From: Solibacillus sp. FSL W7-1436
GTDB lineage: Bacteria > Bacillota > Bacilli > Bacillales_A > Planococcaceae
Length of the DNA: 35,659 bases
Reading direction: 5' to 3'
NCBI RefSeq assembly: GCF_038007305.1
Contig: NZ_JBBOWV010000004.1
Span: 1-35,659, forward strand
The notes below the pieces were generated by a model. That model saw only the letters and a program-made list of their open reading frames with translations. It was not told the DNA's origin and searched no databases. Position numbers and translations under genes: made by a program. The stretch's first letter is position 1. Every line of letters begins with the position of its first letter. This document shows, in pieces, positions 1-7,258 of this stretch.

Positions 1-1
1 A

Positions 2-61
2 CTATTTACTATCATCCATTTTCAGTACAGCCATAAATGCTTCTTGAGGAGTACAAATATT
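2..61 (-). other. Orphan 3' end of a gene; candidate attachment-site core
   Basis: Read on the minus strand, an open stretch of 19 codons ends in TAG at 2-4 and has a TAA in the same frame at 62-64. It encodes a tail ending ...FMAVLKMDDSK, with no start signal of its own. Phages with tyrosine integrases often insert into the 3' end of a host gene and carry a copy of that end. An isolated coding tail at the prophage edge fits attL or attP. The host gene was not recognised. If this is right, the bases just beyond the right edge of the window should repeat the first few dozen bases here, preceded by the intact host gene on the minus strand. Confidence 0.45.
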
Positions 62-165
62 TTACTGTAACCTATTGTAATCGGTTATATTCAATCAGCC
101 ATTGGCATACTTATGTTTTTGGTTGATGGGAAATGTTAACTGTATTTATTTATATTAAAACATAT

Positions 166-203
166 CCACCCGTATTTAGCTATTACGGTGGCACTATGGT
201 GGA
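166..203. repeat. Candidate integrase arm-type sites (left)
   Basis: GGTGGCA at 187-193 and GGTGGA at 198-203 are direct repeats 11 bp apart, and an inverted CCACC lies at 166-170. The same arrangement (GGTGGCA, four bases, GGTGGCA, plus an inverted TGCCACC) occurs at 35592-35618 beyond the integrase gene. Paired short repeats on both sides of a core are typical of tyrosine integrase arm sites. The bases 166-191 can also form an imperfect hairpin (CCAC-C-CGTA with TACG-GTGG), so a weak leftward terminator for the repressor gene at 241-453 is an alternative reading. No gene is seen between 65 and 240. Confidence 0.35.
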
Positions 204-240
204 TTTTTGGACGAAATCATTCCTTTATGGAGTGGTTTTT

Positions 241-453
241 TTATTTCTTAAAATCAATGATTTCCCTAATATCATCGATTTCAAAAGTGTCAGCAATTTT
301 AATAATGGCCTCTTTCAATATTCTTTCCTGTTTGTTATTCACCATTTCCGATATTGCTCTAGTGGATAATCCGGTGATTTTCGATAATTCTTTATAAGTC
401 ATTTTGTGATCCAACAATAATTGTTGAAGCTTTATTTCAATTTCACGGGCCAT
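241..453 (-). CDS. Small XRE-family repressor of the left accessory block
   Basis: This 70-residue protein is almost entirely one helix-turn-helix domain of the Cro/CI (XRE) type. Helices around residues 18-45 contain the typical TYKELSKITGLSTRAISEMVN pattern, split here only by eye. There is no peptidase or dimerisation domain, so it is more like Cro or a small plasmid repressor than a cleavable CI. The ATG follows a GGAGGGGG ribosome site. It is divergent from the FtsK-like operon beginning at 712, with two identical dyad sites in between, so the likely role is autoregulation and control of that operon. It is separate from the main lysogeny switch near 33300. DNA binding is confident; the target is inferred. 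Confidence 0.85.
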   Translation of the reverse strand: MAREIEIKLQQLLLDHKMTYKELSKITGLSTRAISEMVNNKQERILKEAIIKIADTFEIDDIREIIDFKK

Positions 454-468
454 TAAAATCCCCCTCCG

Positions 469-525
469 TTACAATGAGCGTAAAATTTTTTTATCGGACA
501 AGATATATTTTTACAATGAGCGTAA
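469..525. promoter_or_regulatory. Twin operator TTAC-N7-GTAA with leftward promoter
   Basis: The 15-base sequence TTACAATGAGCGTAA occurs exactly at 469-483 and 511-525, starts 42 bp apart. Each copy has inverted TTAC/GTAA ends. The right copy contains the -35 (TTGTAA on the minus strand, 511-516) of a candidate promoter whose -10 is TAAAAA at 488-493 with 17-bp spacing. The left copy abuts the ribosome site of the repressor at 241-453. The layout suggests the repressor binds both copies and shuts off its own promoter, and perhaps the divergent one. Confidence 0.6.
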
Positions 526-589
526 TATCCTATTACCAGATAGCTTTCCTAATCGATTTCATTTTCAATCTCTACCCCATTCATTCTAC

Positions 590-618
590 TTGGAAATGGC
601 AAATTCCTTTTATATCTA
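590..618 (+). promoter_or_regulatory. Candidate promoter of the FtsK-like operon
   Basis: TTGGAA (590-595) and TATCTA (613-618) with 17-bp spacing form a moderate sigma-A-type promoter pointing to the gene at 712. Between it and the ribosome site GGAAGGAGAGG lies a 7-bp hairpin, CTCTTAC-tat-GTAAGAG (657-673), which could act in the leader or as another protein site. Neither element is strong enough to be sure of. Confidence 0.3.
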
Positions 619-711
619 ATGTTTAGCGATATTTTAAATTTTCTCGATTGCTGCAACTCTTACTATGTAAGAGAACCCGTGGCGTACAAAGTTGAAGGAA
701 GGAGAGGTTAA

Positions 712-2010
712 ATGATTTTTGAAATTTTAACTACCTCGTTTTTTGGTGGAATTGCCGCAACTGCGTTTTTCAAAAAGCAAGGCATGGCAACAAATGAAAG
801 TGGAAAAATCCAACGCATCATTTCATTGAGCGGTTTAAATGTGAAGGACGGTAAAAACACTTTAACAACTCAATTGATCCGTAAAAAGAAACATGAATGG
901 GGATGGGAATACAAATATCGGATTCCTTTAGGCCGTTCATTTGATGATTATGTAGCTAAATTCCGAACACTGGAGGATGGCATTAATAATAGAAGAAAGC
1001 GGATTTCATTTGCTGATTTGAAAAGCTTACAATTTGATTCAAATATTACACACCAACTAAAAGAATTGTGGAAGGCTAAACTGACTGAACGGAAGGAAAT
1101 TGAATTAGATTTTGATGGGCTGTTGATTATTCGAGTGTATGACAAACCACTTCCCCAGCAAGTCACTTACACACCGGGCATTGATTGGAAAGTACCTGTA
1201 GGGTTAACACGAGATAAAAACGCATTTCGCTTTCATGATTTTGAACGCATACCGCATTTAGTGCTTGGCGGTGCTACTCGATATGGTAAAAGTAACTTTC
1301 TTAATTCATTAATTGTAAGCCTATTGCAAAGCAACCCAGAGCATGTTCGTTTCTTCCACATCGATTTGAAAGGCGGTATCGAGCTTTGTGATTATGAATC
1401 GATTAAACAGACGTTATCCATCGCATACGAGCCGGAAGAAGCCCTCCGCACATTACAAACGGCATATTTGAAAATGAGGGAAATACAGCAGCTCGTTAAA
1501 AGGAAAGGTAAAAAGAATGTACAGGATGCGAATATTAATGAAAGATATTTTGTGATTATAGATGAAGTCGGTGAATTGAATCCCCAAGAAGCTGTAACAT
1601 CAAGCGAAAAACGATTAAAACAAGAATGCCAAACGATTATGTCTCAAATTGCCCGACTTGGTGCCGGTTTAGGCTTCCGTTTAATCGTTGCTACTCAATA
1701 CCCTACTGGCGATGTAATACCTCGACAAGTAAAGCAAAACAGCGATGCTAAACTATCGTTTCGGGTACAATCGGCAACGGCTTCGAGGGTAGTATTAGAT
1801 GAATCTGGAGCCGAACTTCTTCCACAGGTTAGAGGTAGAGCTATTTATCAAACAGCCGATAAACGCGAAATTTTACAAACGCCATTAATTACTTCTGATA
1901 TTATCCATGAAACGATTGTCCCTCACATTGTTAAGAAGGAGGATATATTTGAAAGTCCAACAGTTGAGTCAACGAGACGAACAACTACTGTTACTTTTGA
2001 AGAAGTTTGA
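712..2010 (+). CDS. FtsK/SpoIIIE-family DNA translocase-like ATPase
   Basis: The protein has 432 residues and one short hydrophobic N-terminus. Walker A is GGATRYGKS (186-194) and Walker B is YFVIIDEVGEL (279-289), followed by a long helical segment and a sensor-like LIVATQYP (about 324-331). This is the FtsK_SpoIIIE core as found in plasmid, ICE and phage ATPases. It lacks the four-TM N-terminus and gamma domain of chromosomal FtsK. Such proteins move double-stranded DNA or act as coupling ATPases in conjugation. It leads a four-gene plus-strand operon opposite in direction to the phage late genes, and its 3' end overlaps the next gene by 62 bp. The family is confident; a role in DNA movement, episome segregation or transfer is inferred. 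Confidence 0.9.
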   Translation: MIFEILTTSFFGGIAATAFFKKQGMATNESGKIQRIISLSGLNVKDGKNTLTTQLIRKKKHEWGWEYKYRIPLGRSFDDYVAKFRTLEDGINNRRKRISFADLKSLQFDSNITHQLKELWKAKLTERKEIELDFDGLLIIRVYDKPLPQQVTYTPGIDWKVPVGLTRDKNAFRFHDFERIPHLVLGGATRYGKSNFLNSLIVSLLQSNPEHVRFFHIDLKGGIELCDYESIKQTLSIAYEPEEALRTLQTAYLKMREIQQLVKRKGKKNVQDANINERYFVIIDEVGELNPQEAVTSSEKRLKQECQTIMSQIARLGAGLGFRLIVATQYPTGDVIPRQVKQNSDAKLSFRVQSATASRVVLDESGAELLPQVRGRAIYQTADKREILQTPLITSDIIHETIVPHIVKKEDIFESPTVESTRRTTTVTFEEV

Positions 2011-2542
2011 TTTTCTCACTCGCGATCAACTTAATTCTTACTTTAAATTGGGAACTGTACGAAATACCAATTACGTTTTACGCAATTTATCAAATTATTT
2101 AACATGTGTTCGCGATGGCTATCAATCAATTTATTATTTATCCAGAGAAGGCCGTGAATATGTGGATTGTGAGAAGATCCGTAAAAAAGGCGGCCACGTG
2201 CAGCACGTTGTTATGCGCAATGAAATATGGCTACATTTCAAATCTCCAAAGGATTGGAAAAATGAAGTTAAAATTTCCGATGAAAAAACATCAGTTGTGG
2301 CAGATGCGGTATTCACTCGAAATGGATTTTATCACTTTTTAGAAGTGGATAATTTACAAAGCATGAAAGAAAATCGCGCAAAAATTAACCGTTATAAAGA
2401 GCTATCAGATAGCCTTGTAAAGCAATTCGGCTATTTCCCTACACTTGTATGGTTAACGACTACAGAACATCGCAGAAAGCAGTTAGAGAGCGCATGTAAT
2501 GGAATGAATTTCAAGGTGTTCACGATTAAAGACATCCAATAA
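1949..2542 (+). CDS. Replication-relaxation family protein
   Basis: The protein resembles the Replic_Relax family of plasmids, ICEs and phages. An N-terminal winged-helix-like region (about residues 8-65: LKKFDFLTRDQLNSYF, then YYLSREGREYV) is followed by a mixed alpha/beta region with DAVF and FLEVDN motifs. A TTG at 1949 is preferred because AAGGAGG sits 6 bp upstream at 1936-1942; an upstream in-frame start at 1907 has no comparable site. The first 62 bp lie inside the end of the ATPase gene, so translation is probably coupled. Family members act with plasmid replication or mobilisation machinery, but their mechanism is poorly defined. Here the partner is likely the FtsK-like ATPase. Confidence 0.75.
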   Translation: MKVQQLSQRDEQLLLLLKKFDFLTRDQLNSYFKLGTVRNTNYVLRNLSNYLTCVRDGYQSIYYLSREGREYVDCEKIRKKGGHVQHVVMRNEIWLHFKSPKDWKNEVKISDEKTSVVADAVFTRNGFYHFLEVDNLQSMKENRAKINRYKELSDSLVKQFGYFPTLVWLTTTEHRRKQLESACNGMNFKVFTIKDIQ

Positions 2543-2556
2543 GAGGAGGAAATTAA

Positions 2557-3120
2557 ATGTTCTTTAATAAGAATAAAACTAAGGTTGTTCCTGCAAGTGA
2601 GTTTACGGATTATTCGGAGAGATTTGAGGATTTGGAAGCAATGAGAGCCGAACAAGGTTATGCTACTAAAAAGGATGTTGTCGTCATGGCATCGATTCCG
2701 GTATTAGGTGCTGCTGGATATGCAATGTATCAAAGTGCTAATAAGGTAAGCGAAGTCGTTGCAACAACGCCAATTACTGAACCGATAAACGTTCTGCAGC
2801 AAGCGCCATTCCCGGAGCCTTCCACACTGACAGATGTATATACGCCTATAGTAGCTAATGCCATTCCACAGCCAACAGGATTTATTGCAGATAAATCATT
2901 AGAAACTCTTGCGACAATTTTAGATCCGATGGTTCAAATTATGGTAGCTATTTCATTCCCTATTGCAAGTGTAATTATGATTGGTGCCTGTTTCTTCTTC
3001 ATGTTTGGTAATAGCGAGAGAGCTTGGAACATGATTATGAATGCCGGCCTGGGTTATGTCTTAATTCAATTGTCACCGCTGTTTTTAGAGATTCTTAGAG
3101 AAGTTGGGGAAGCCGTTTAA
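2557..3120 (+). CDS. Membrane protein with paired C-terminal helices (VirB2/TrbC-like topology)
   Basis: No family was firmly recognised. The 187-residue protein has a charged N-terminus, a hydrophobic stretch at about 41-59, a Pro-rich linker (about 68-110) and two strong transmembrane helices at about 127-150 and 160-180 joined by a short polar turn (GNSERAWN). The closely spaced helix pair at the C-terminus resembles VirB2/TrbC pilins and small conjugation membrane proteins by topology only. The gene has an AGAGGAGG ribosome site 14 bp after the replication-relaxation gene, and the lipoprotein follows. It may anchor the FtsK-like ATPase at the membrane. Confidence 0.7.
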   Translation: MFFNKNKTKVVPASEFTDYSERFEDLEAMRAEQGYATKKDVVVMASIPVLGAAGYAMYQSANKVSEVVATTPITEPINVLQQAPFPEPSTLTDVYTPIVANAIPQPTGFIADKSLETLATILDPMVQIMVAISFPIASVIMIGACFFFMFGNSERAWNMIMNAGLGYVLIQLSPLFLEILREVGEAV

Positions 3121-3161
3121 TTATGGTAAACTATTGGTATTTAAAACTAGGAGGAAATACA

Positions 3162-3593
3162 TTGAAGAAATTACTTTATTTAATTGGATTAACATTCTTG
3201 CTTGTAGCATGTGGAAATGAAGAAACGAATAGTGATGAAACGAAAAATTATAAGGAAACGACTGGCGAAATCACAAACGAAAATTTATTGATTAATTTAG
3301 CGGTACGTTCAGAAGCTTTTATTGAAGCTACAGATAACATTGACGGTGTAAAAGTAGATGAAGATGAAATTACTGCAACAAAATTGAATAATCGTAAAGA
3401 CACAAATACAAGTGATCTATACGAAAACATTTACCAAGTTGAAGGGGTATTTTCATGGAATGGTGAAAAGTATGATTTCAAATGGACGGTAGCGTTTGAA
3501 GATAATGATGTATCTAAAGCCGGTAAGTTTCTTGTTTATCAGTCTGAACAATCAAAAATACATGAAATCGTTGATACAACAACGGTAGAATAA
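3162..3593 (+). CDS. Small lipoprotein of the accessory block
   Basis: Starting at TTG 3162, behind a clear AGGAGG site (3149-3154), the protein begins with MKK, a hydrophobic stretch and the lipobox LVAC, with Cys at residue 17. This is a type II signal peptide, so the mature protein is anchored outside the membrane. An in-frame ATG at 3123 would add 13 residues before the signal and lacks a ribosome site. The mature part (about 126 residues) is acidic and polar, ends with a region that looks like a beta-rich small domain, and was not recognised. As a surface lipoprotein expressed with the ATPase operon in a lysogen, superinfection exclusion or surface modification is possible. Both are inference. 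Confidence 0.75.
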   Translation: MKKLLYLIGLTFLLVACGNEETNSDETKNYKETTGEITNENLLINLAVRSEAFIEATDNIDGVKVDEDEITATKLNNRKDTNTSDLYENIYQVEGVFSWNGEKYDFKWTVAFEDNDVSKAGKFLVYQSEQSKIHEIVDTTTVE

Positions 3594-3600
3594 AAAATAG

Positions 3601-3632
3601 GCCCTCCACTTTTACCGGTGAAGGGCTTTTTT
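3601..3632. terminator. Bidirectional terminator
   Basis: GCCCTCCAC (3601-3609) pairs with GTGAAGGGC (3618-3626) with one mismatch and an 8-base loop. It is followed on the plus strand by six T, and on the minus strand by CTATTTTTTA. It sits between the convergent lipoprotein gene and the endolysin gene, and should stop both the accessory operon and the late lytic transcript. Confidence 0.85.
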
Positions 3633-3636
3633 GTGA

Positions 3637-4413
3637 TTATTTATTTGCATTGACAACCGCTGCAGCTGACAATACTAAAATTTCGTCATTGGTAATTGTG
3701 CGATTTTCTAGTTTTTCTAACCATGACTTATGCATGCCCTCGGCAATGGCATAATTGACGATGATCTCACGTTGCGCTTTGCTGTCCAAAATACTTTTTG
3801 CAAGTTCATTTAAAGATGGACTGTTAATATCCAATGTACGTACCCCCTCGCTTTTTACGGCTGCGGTTGTGTTAACCGTCAATATTTTACCTACCGCCTT
3901 TGCTAATTCTGCTGCAATCGCTTGGCAAATCGCATTGAAATGTTTACGGTATAAATCAACGTCTGTACGACTGTTTACAAAGCACACCTCGATTAGATAA
4001 CATGGTTTGTTTGTACCTTTCAAAATACCAATATCCTTCCGAATCTTCACAGCACGGTTTTTTAATCCACTCACCCTTGAAATGGCATCAGTAATGGCTG
4101 CAGCTGTATCTTGATTGTTGCCGCTGTAGATCAGTGTTTCTGTACCGATGCCACGGTCATGTGTGCCGCCGCTCGCATTAAAATGAATACTCACATCTAT
4201 TTGTCGACTTGTTTTATTGTGCTGTGCAATCAGCCACGGAATGTTTTTAGATTGCGATTTATTAACATTATCTTCAATATAATTTGTTTGAATGTTTGCA
4301 GCACGTAAAGTTTTAGCAACTTCTTTTGATACTTTGATGGCTTCTGTCACTTCATCAATAAAACCACTTGCACCTGTTCGTGGTCCGTAATGTCCTGGTG
4401 AAATACTAATCAT
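3637..4413 (-). CDS. Endolysin, N-acetylmuramoyl-L-alanine amidase (Amidase_3)
   Basis: The 258-residue protein has an N-terminal Amidase_3 domain (about 1-172). Zinc ligands are visible at H8 (PGHYG), E21 (FIDE) and H77 (SIHFNA), and the catalytic Glu is E142 (LIEVCFVNS). It cleaves the bond between muramic acid and the stem peptide at lysis. The C-terminal 80 residues are helical and polar and presumably bind the wall, but no known repeat is visible. No signal peptide is present, so export depends on the holin encoded immediately upstream (4415-4666). The ATG has a GGGGGATG site. It is the last gene of the late operon and is followed by a bidirectional terminator. Confidence 0.93.
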   Translation of the reverse strand: MISISPGHYGPRTGASGFIDEVTEAIKVSKEVAKTLRAANIQTNYIEDNVNKSQSKNIPWLIAQHNKTSRQIDVSIHFNASGGTHDRGIGTETLIYSGNNQDTAAAITDAISRVSGLKNRAVKIRKDIGILKGTNKPCYLIEVCFVNSRTDVDLYRKHFNAICQAIAAELAKAVGKILTVNTTAAVKSEGVRTLDINSPSLNELAKSILDSKAQREIIVNYAIAEGMHKSWLEKLENRTITNDEILVLSAAAVVNANK

Positions 4414-4414
4414 G

Positions 4415-4666
4415 TTATTTCATCCCCCTACGCTTTAACAATTCTTCTTGCTCCTTAGCCTTTTTCGTTACGATGTACGTATTTTTATAAACACCATAAA
4501 AAACTAACGCAAGTGGTACAGCTGCCATTAATACACCTAAAAATGAATCAATCGTTTCCTGTGTGAACCATGTGAAATGTACACCTAATGTTTGCAAAAA
4601 TAAAAGGACTGCTCCAAGCAACCCTCCGAATAACGCAATATATTGTTTTAATTTATCTGCTGTCAT
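4415..4666 (-). CDS. Phage holin
   Basis: This 83-residue protein has two hydrophobic helices (about 10-28 and 42-62) joined by a short polar loop, and a strongly charged C-terminus rich in Lys and Glu. This is the classic form of small two-TM holins of Gram-positive phages. It makes the membrane lesion that lets the amidase (next gene, 1 bp away) reach the wall. The position between the XhlA-like protein and the endolysin supports the call. Assignment to one exact holin family was not possible by eye. Confidence 0.85.
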   Translation of the reverse strand: MTADKLKQYIALFGGLLGAVLLFLQTLGVHFTWFTQETIDSFLGVLMAAVPLALVFYGVYKNTYIVTKKAKEQEELLKRRGMK

Positions 4667-4680
4667 TTACAATTACCTCC

Positions 4681-5001
4681 TTAGAATTGACCCTTTGCCC
4701 AATACCCAATAGTAGCAATTATAATACCGCCAGCCACTTGCAAAATGGAAACAAGCAAAGTGTTTTTGGATGTTTGTTTATTTTGAGCGTCTGCCATTGC
4801 AATCAAAGTTTTGTTCATTTCTTTAACCGTTTCTTTTACATAACTCATGGTCACATTCAACTCATTCTGCGACCCTCTCACTAAATCAATCTCCTGATCC
4901 AATTCTCGAATTTCCTTTCGCGTTTCTGAACGATGCGTATTAAATTCTTCTCGCAGTTGTCTTATTTGTTCCGCTAAAACCGCATTATCCAGATTTACCA
5001 T
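4681..5001 (-). CDS. XhlA-like haemolysin/holin-associated protein
   Basis: Residues 1-80 are charged heptad-like coiled coil, followed by one C-terminal transmembrane helix (about 83-102) and a short AKGQF end. This is the layout of XhlA (PBSX haemolysin XhlA family), a membrane-associated partner of the holin in lysis. It sits directly before the holin gene in the same transcript, and its first 17 bp overlap the end of the upstream membrane-protein gene, so the two may be translationally coupled. Confidence 0.8.
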   Translation of the reverse strand: MVNLDNAVLAEQIRQLREEFNTHRSETRKEIRELDQEIDLVRGSQNELNVTMSYVKETVKEMNKTLIAMADAQNKQTSKNTLLVSILQVAGGIIIATIGYWAKGQF

Positions 5002-5365
5002 CCAACATCACCTCTTTGCTCGTCCAAAGGCTCAATATTGCCAGAGCAGAGTACACTATAAAGCCGGTAGTGAAATCCAAATAACCTTTTGCAATCAACA
5101 TCCCCGCCGAAATAGTAACCCAAAAAACAGCTGACATAATCAAACCTATCCAACGAATCCTTTTGTTTTTTAATATTAATCCAATGATTTTGGTTACTGC
5201 TGCCGTTAATGCGATAGTCGCAACCAACCATTCATACGGTAAAATTTCCTGTACTTGATTCCAGTTTTCGGAGCTTTCGAATAAAAGAGGTGTTGTAAAT
5301 AGTACATAGGCCCAACCTAAAGATACATAGGACAGGACGATTTCAACGGCTGTTACATTTTTCAT
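4985..5365 (-). CDS. Four-helix membrane protein in the lysis cassette
   Basis: From ATG 5365 the 126-residue product has about four hydrophobic segments (residues 5-25, 43-65, 72-92, 96-115) with KNKR between the second and third, giving a small integral membrane protein. This start is chosen because GGGAGGGA lies 6 bp upstream; a more upstream in-frame start at 5440 would run through the terminator hairpin. The family was not recognised. Its place at the head of the lysis genes suggests an accessory holin or antiholin, but that is inferred only from position. Confidence 0.75.
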   Translation of the reverse strand: MKNVTAVEIVLSYVSLGWAYVLFTTPLLFESSENWNQVQEILPYEWLVATIALTAAVTKIIGLILKNKRIRWIGLIMSAVFWVTISAGMLIAKGYLDFTTGFIVYSALAILSLWTSKEVMLDGKSG

Positions 5366-5404
5366 AAAGTTCCCTCCCAATTTATTCCCTCCCCCAATTT
5401 GGTA

Positions 5405-5438
5405 ATAGAAAAGCCCTCCACAGATGATTGTGGAAGGC
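5405..5438 (-). terminator. Terminator between tail and lysis genes
   Basis: On the minus strand GCCTTCCACA pairs with TGTGGAGGGC (5413-5438), with a 6-base loop, followed by TTTTC. It lies between the small gene at 5446 and the lysis cassette and probably attenuates rather than blocks late transcription. Confidence 0.65.
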
Positions 5439-5445
5439 ATGTAAT

Positions 5446-5631
5446 TTATGCTGTTGTTTCGTCTACCGGCGTAATCATTTGAATCAAGTTGCGATTAATG
5501 ACATTACCACCTAAGTTGATAAACATAACGTTGCCATTTAATTTTGCGGCAAAATCTGCGGCATCAAAATTCGGAATATCCGCTTCAATTGGCTCTTGGT
5601 TTTGCGTTGCTAACCTAATTAATACTTTCAT
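5446..5631 (-). CDS. Small protein after the Tal-like gene, unknown function
   Basis: This 61-residue protein was not recognised. It starts at an ATG with CAGGAGG 9 bp upstream, overlapping the end of the Tal-like gene. It has a beta-rich pattern with two similar strands (NVMFINLGG and NVINRNLIQMI) and no membrane segment. Small proteins of this kind are common between tail and lysis genes in Bacillales phages. It is followed by a terminator, so it is the last gene of the tail segment. Confidence 0.7.
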   Translation of the reverse strand: MKVLIRLATQNQEPIEADIPNFDAADFAAKLNGNVMFINLGGNVINRNLIQMITPVDETTA

Positions 5632-5635
5632 TTTG

Positions 5636-7156
5636 TCATCCTCCTGTTTCTTCTACGGGTATATATATAATAGTCGGCGGCGGTAACCCGATAAGATTCG
5701 CTGCCGAAAAGTCAACTGTTCCAAAAAAGAAATGATGTAATGCTACATAGTACATATAGTTAAAAGCTTCAAGTTGAATACTGCCCCCATCACTACTTAT
5801 CGTTGTGAAATCATTAAATCGGATCATACGCCCCAAGTTAATATCCGTTGTCACGTTAATGGACGTACTGCCTGTAATGGTTCCGTTAATCATAACAGCA
5901 CCATTTAAATTAATCTTATCGGCGTTAATGGTAGCAACCCCAGGTGTAAGGTTTATATCTGTGATTGCGCCGCCTTTATCAATCTTCAAACTGATTTCAT
6001 CACTTAATAAGTTAATGGATGCATTGGTTTCGGTTGCTAAATTCGTAACCCTTAAATTGATGTTATCTGCTTTAATATCAAGCGTGGCAATAGACTGGTC
6101 AAGTTGTTCAACTTCCAATGTGATACGCTCGTCTGTTTGTTCGAATTTACTTGTATATTCCTTTTGCGTTTCGAATAAATTTTCGTTTGTATCATTGATT
6201 TGTTCTTGCTGGTCAACCAATAAATCAATAGATGATCTTAATAAGCTGTTCCCGAATACAACACTTTCCGTAATCAATTCACCGTTTCGCAATCCTTTTG
6301 TCTGTTTCAATATGCGCGTTTGCATTTCCACATTTAACGGCTCGTAAATCAGCCATATACGTTCACCTGTTTCTCGGCTTGTTAATTCCGGTATACGGCT
6401 TTCAATGGCTAATTCCGGCACATCAACAATTGAATTAGCAATGTAATTTGTTAACGCTGCCGCATTTGTAAAGCGATCATCACGGATTGGATCGGCTTCA
6501 AGTTTGCCGAATGTTGATAAATTTGGGGATGAATAACTCACTGCCAAATCATCAGCACCATAACCACGAATAAAGGTATGCAAGTTGGTTGTATCTTCAA
6601 TCAGTACAACGTCCGATACATTGTGCTTATACCGATATTGATAGTCATAATCGCCGCCAATTTGTTTGGCAAAGTGTACGGTTTTGTTTGGCGATATTTC
6701 ATATTCCACTAAATGCGTTTTGCAGATTTTTTCTATCAGCGCAATAACATTATCGTCACCTAATTTATTAATGTAATTGGTGACATTGGAAATATCGCTA
6801 TCCACTGTATAAGTCCATCCCGTTCCATTCAAAACAAAAGCAAGATGATTATTCAATGTATGGTTACCACTGAATATCCCATCTCGCTGCGTTTTGCCTA
6901 ATTCGTAAAATGTACTAATTGCTGTAACGGTTTTGCTGTTTGCTGTATCGTTGTATTGCTTAACCTTAAAGTCATTACCTTTTATAGTAACAACGGATTC
7001 TGACCGTAATAAATCGTAGCCAGGATTATTTGTGGAAGGAAAACAAGAAAACGACACTATAAAAGTGCCGTCTACTGATTGTTCCATTTTAAAATCACTG
7101 CCGATATTGGTTAAAGGCTCAACTTGTGAGCCATCTAAACTAGTGACATAAAACAA
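5636..7156 (-). CDS. Tail endopeptidase/Tal-like baseplate protein (Prophage_tail)
   Basis: The 506-residue protein has an N-terminal region of the siphovirus Tal/gp18-like family: DFKMEQSVDGTFIVSFSC, YDLLRSESVVTIKG and a later HTFIRGYG motif, covering about residues 1-300. A coiled-coil linker with many Q/N/T residues (about 300-390) and a short beta-rich C-terminus with LRVTNLATETN-type repeats follow. In the virion it forms the tip below Dit and joins fibres to the tail. The start is TTG with a GAAGGTGAT site. It normally lies directly after Dit; here a fibre gene and an acyltransferase come between. A lytic domain is not evident, so endopeptidase activity is uncertain. Confidence 0.85.
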   Translation of the reverse strand: MFYVTSLDGSQVEPLTNIGSDFKMEQSVDGTFIVSFSCFPSTNNPGYDLLRSESVVTIKGNDFKVKQYNDTANSKTVTAISTFYELGKTQRDGIFSGNHTLNNHLAFVLNGTGWTYTVDSDISNVTNYINKLGDDNVIALIEKICKTHLVEYEISPNKTVHFAKQIGGDYDYQYRYKHNVSDVVLIEDTTNLHTFIRGYGADDLAVSYSSPNLSTFGKLEADPIRDDRFTNAAALTNYIANSIVDVPELAIESRIPELTSRETGERIWLIYEPLNVEMQTRILKQTKGLRNGELITESVVFGNSLLRSSIDLLVDQQEQINDTNENLFETQKEYTSKFEQTDERITLEVEQLDQSIATLDIKADNINLRVTNLATETNASINLLSDEISLKIDKGGAITDINLTPGVATINADKINLNGAVMINGTITGSTSINVTTDINLGRMIRFNDFTTISSDGGSIQLEAFNYMYYVALHHFFFGTVDFSAANLIGLPPPTIIYIPVEETGG

Positions 7157-7258
7157 GTTATCACCTTCTTTGTGTTAAAAATTTGATAATACGTTGTAAA
7201 ATAAGTTACTACACAATTTGGAACTACTATACTGCTGATTAACAAAAATGTCGATTAT

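Noticed and set aside
133-397. Two overlapping plus-strand open frames (133-369 and 188-397).
   Set aside because: They lie across the minus-strand XRE gene and its 3' flank, lack ribosome sites and have unlikely hydrophobic composition; they are shadows.
712-3593. Reading the left block as a complete conjugative element.
   Set aside because: No relaxase, VirB4-like ATPase, VirB6 or oriT signal is visible. Only a coupling-like ATPase and plasmid-type accessory genes are present.
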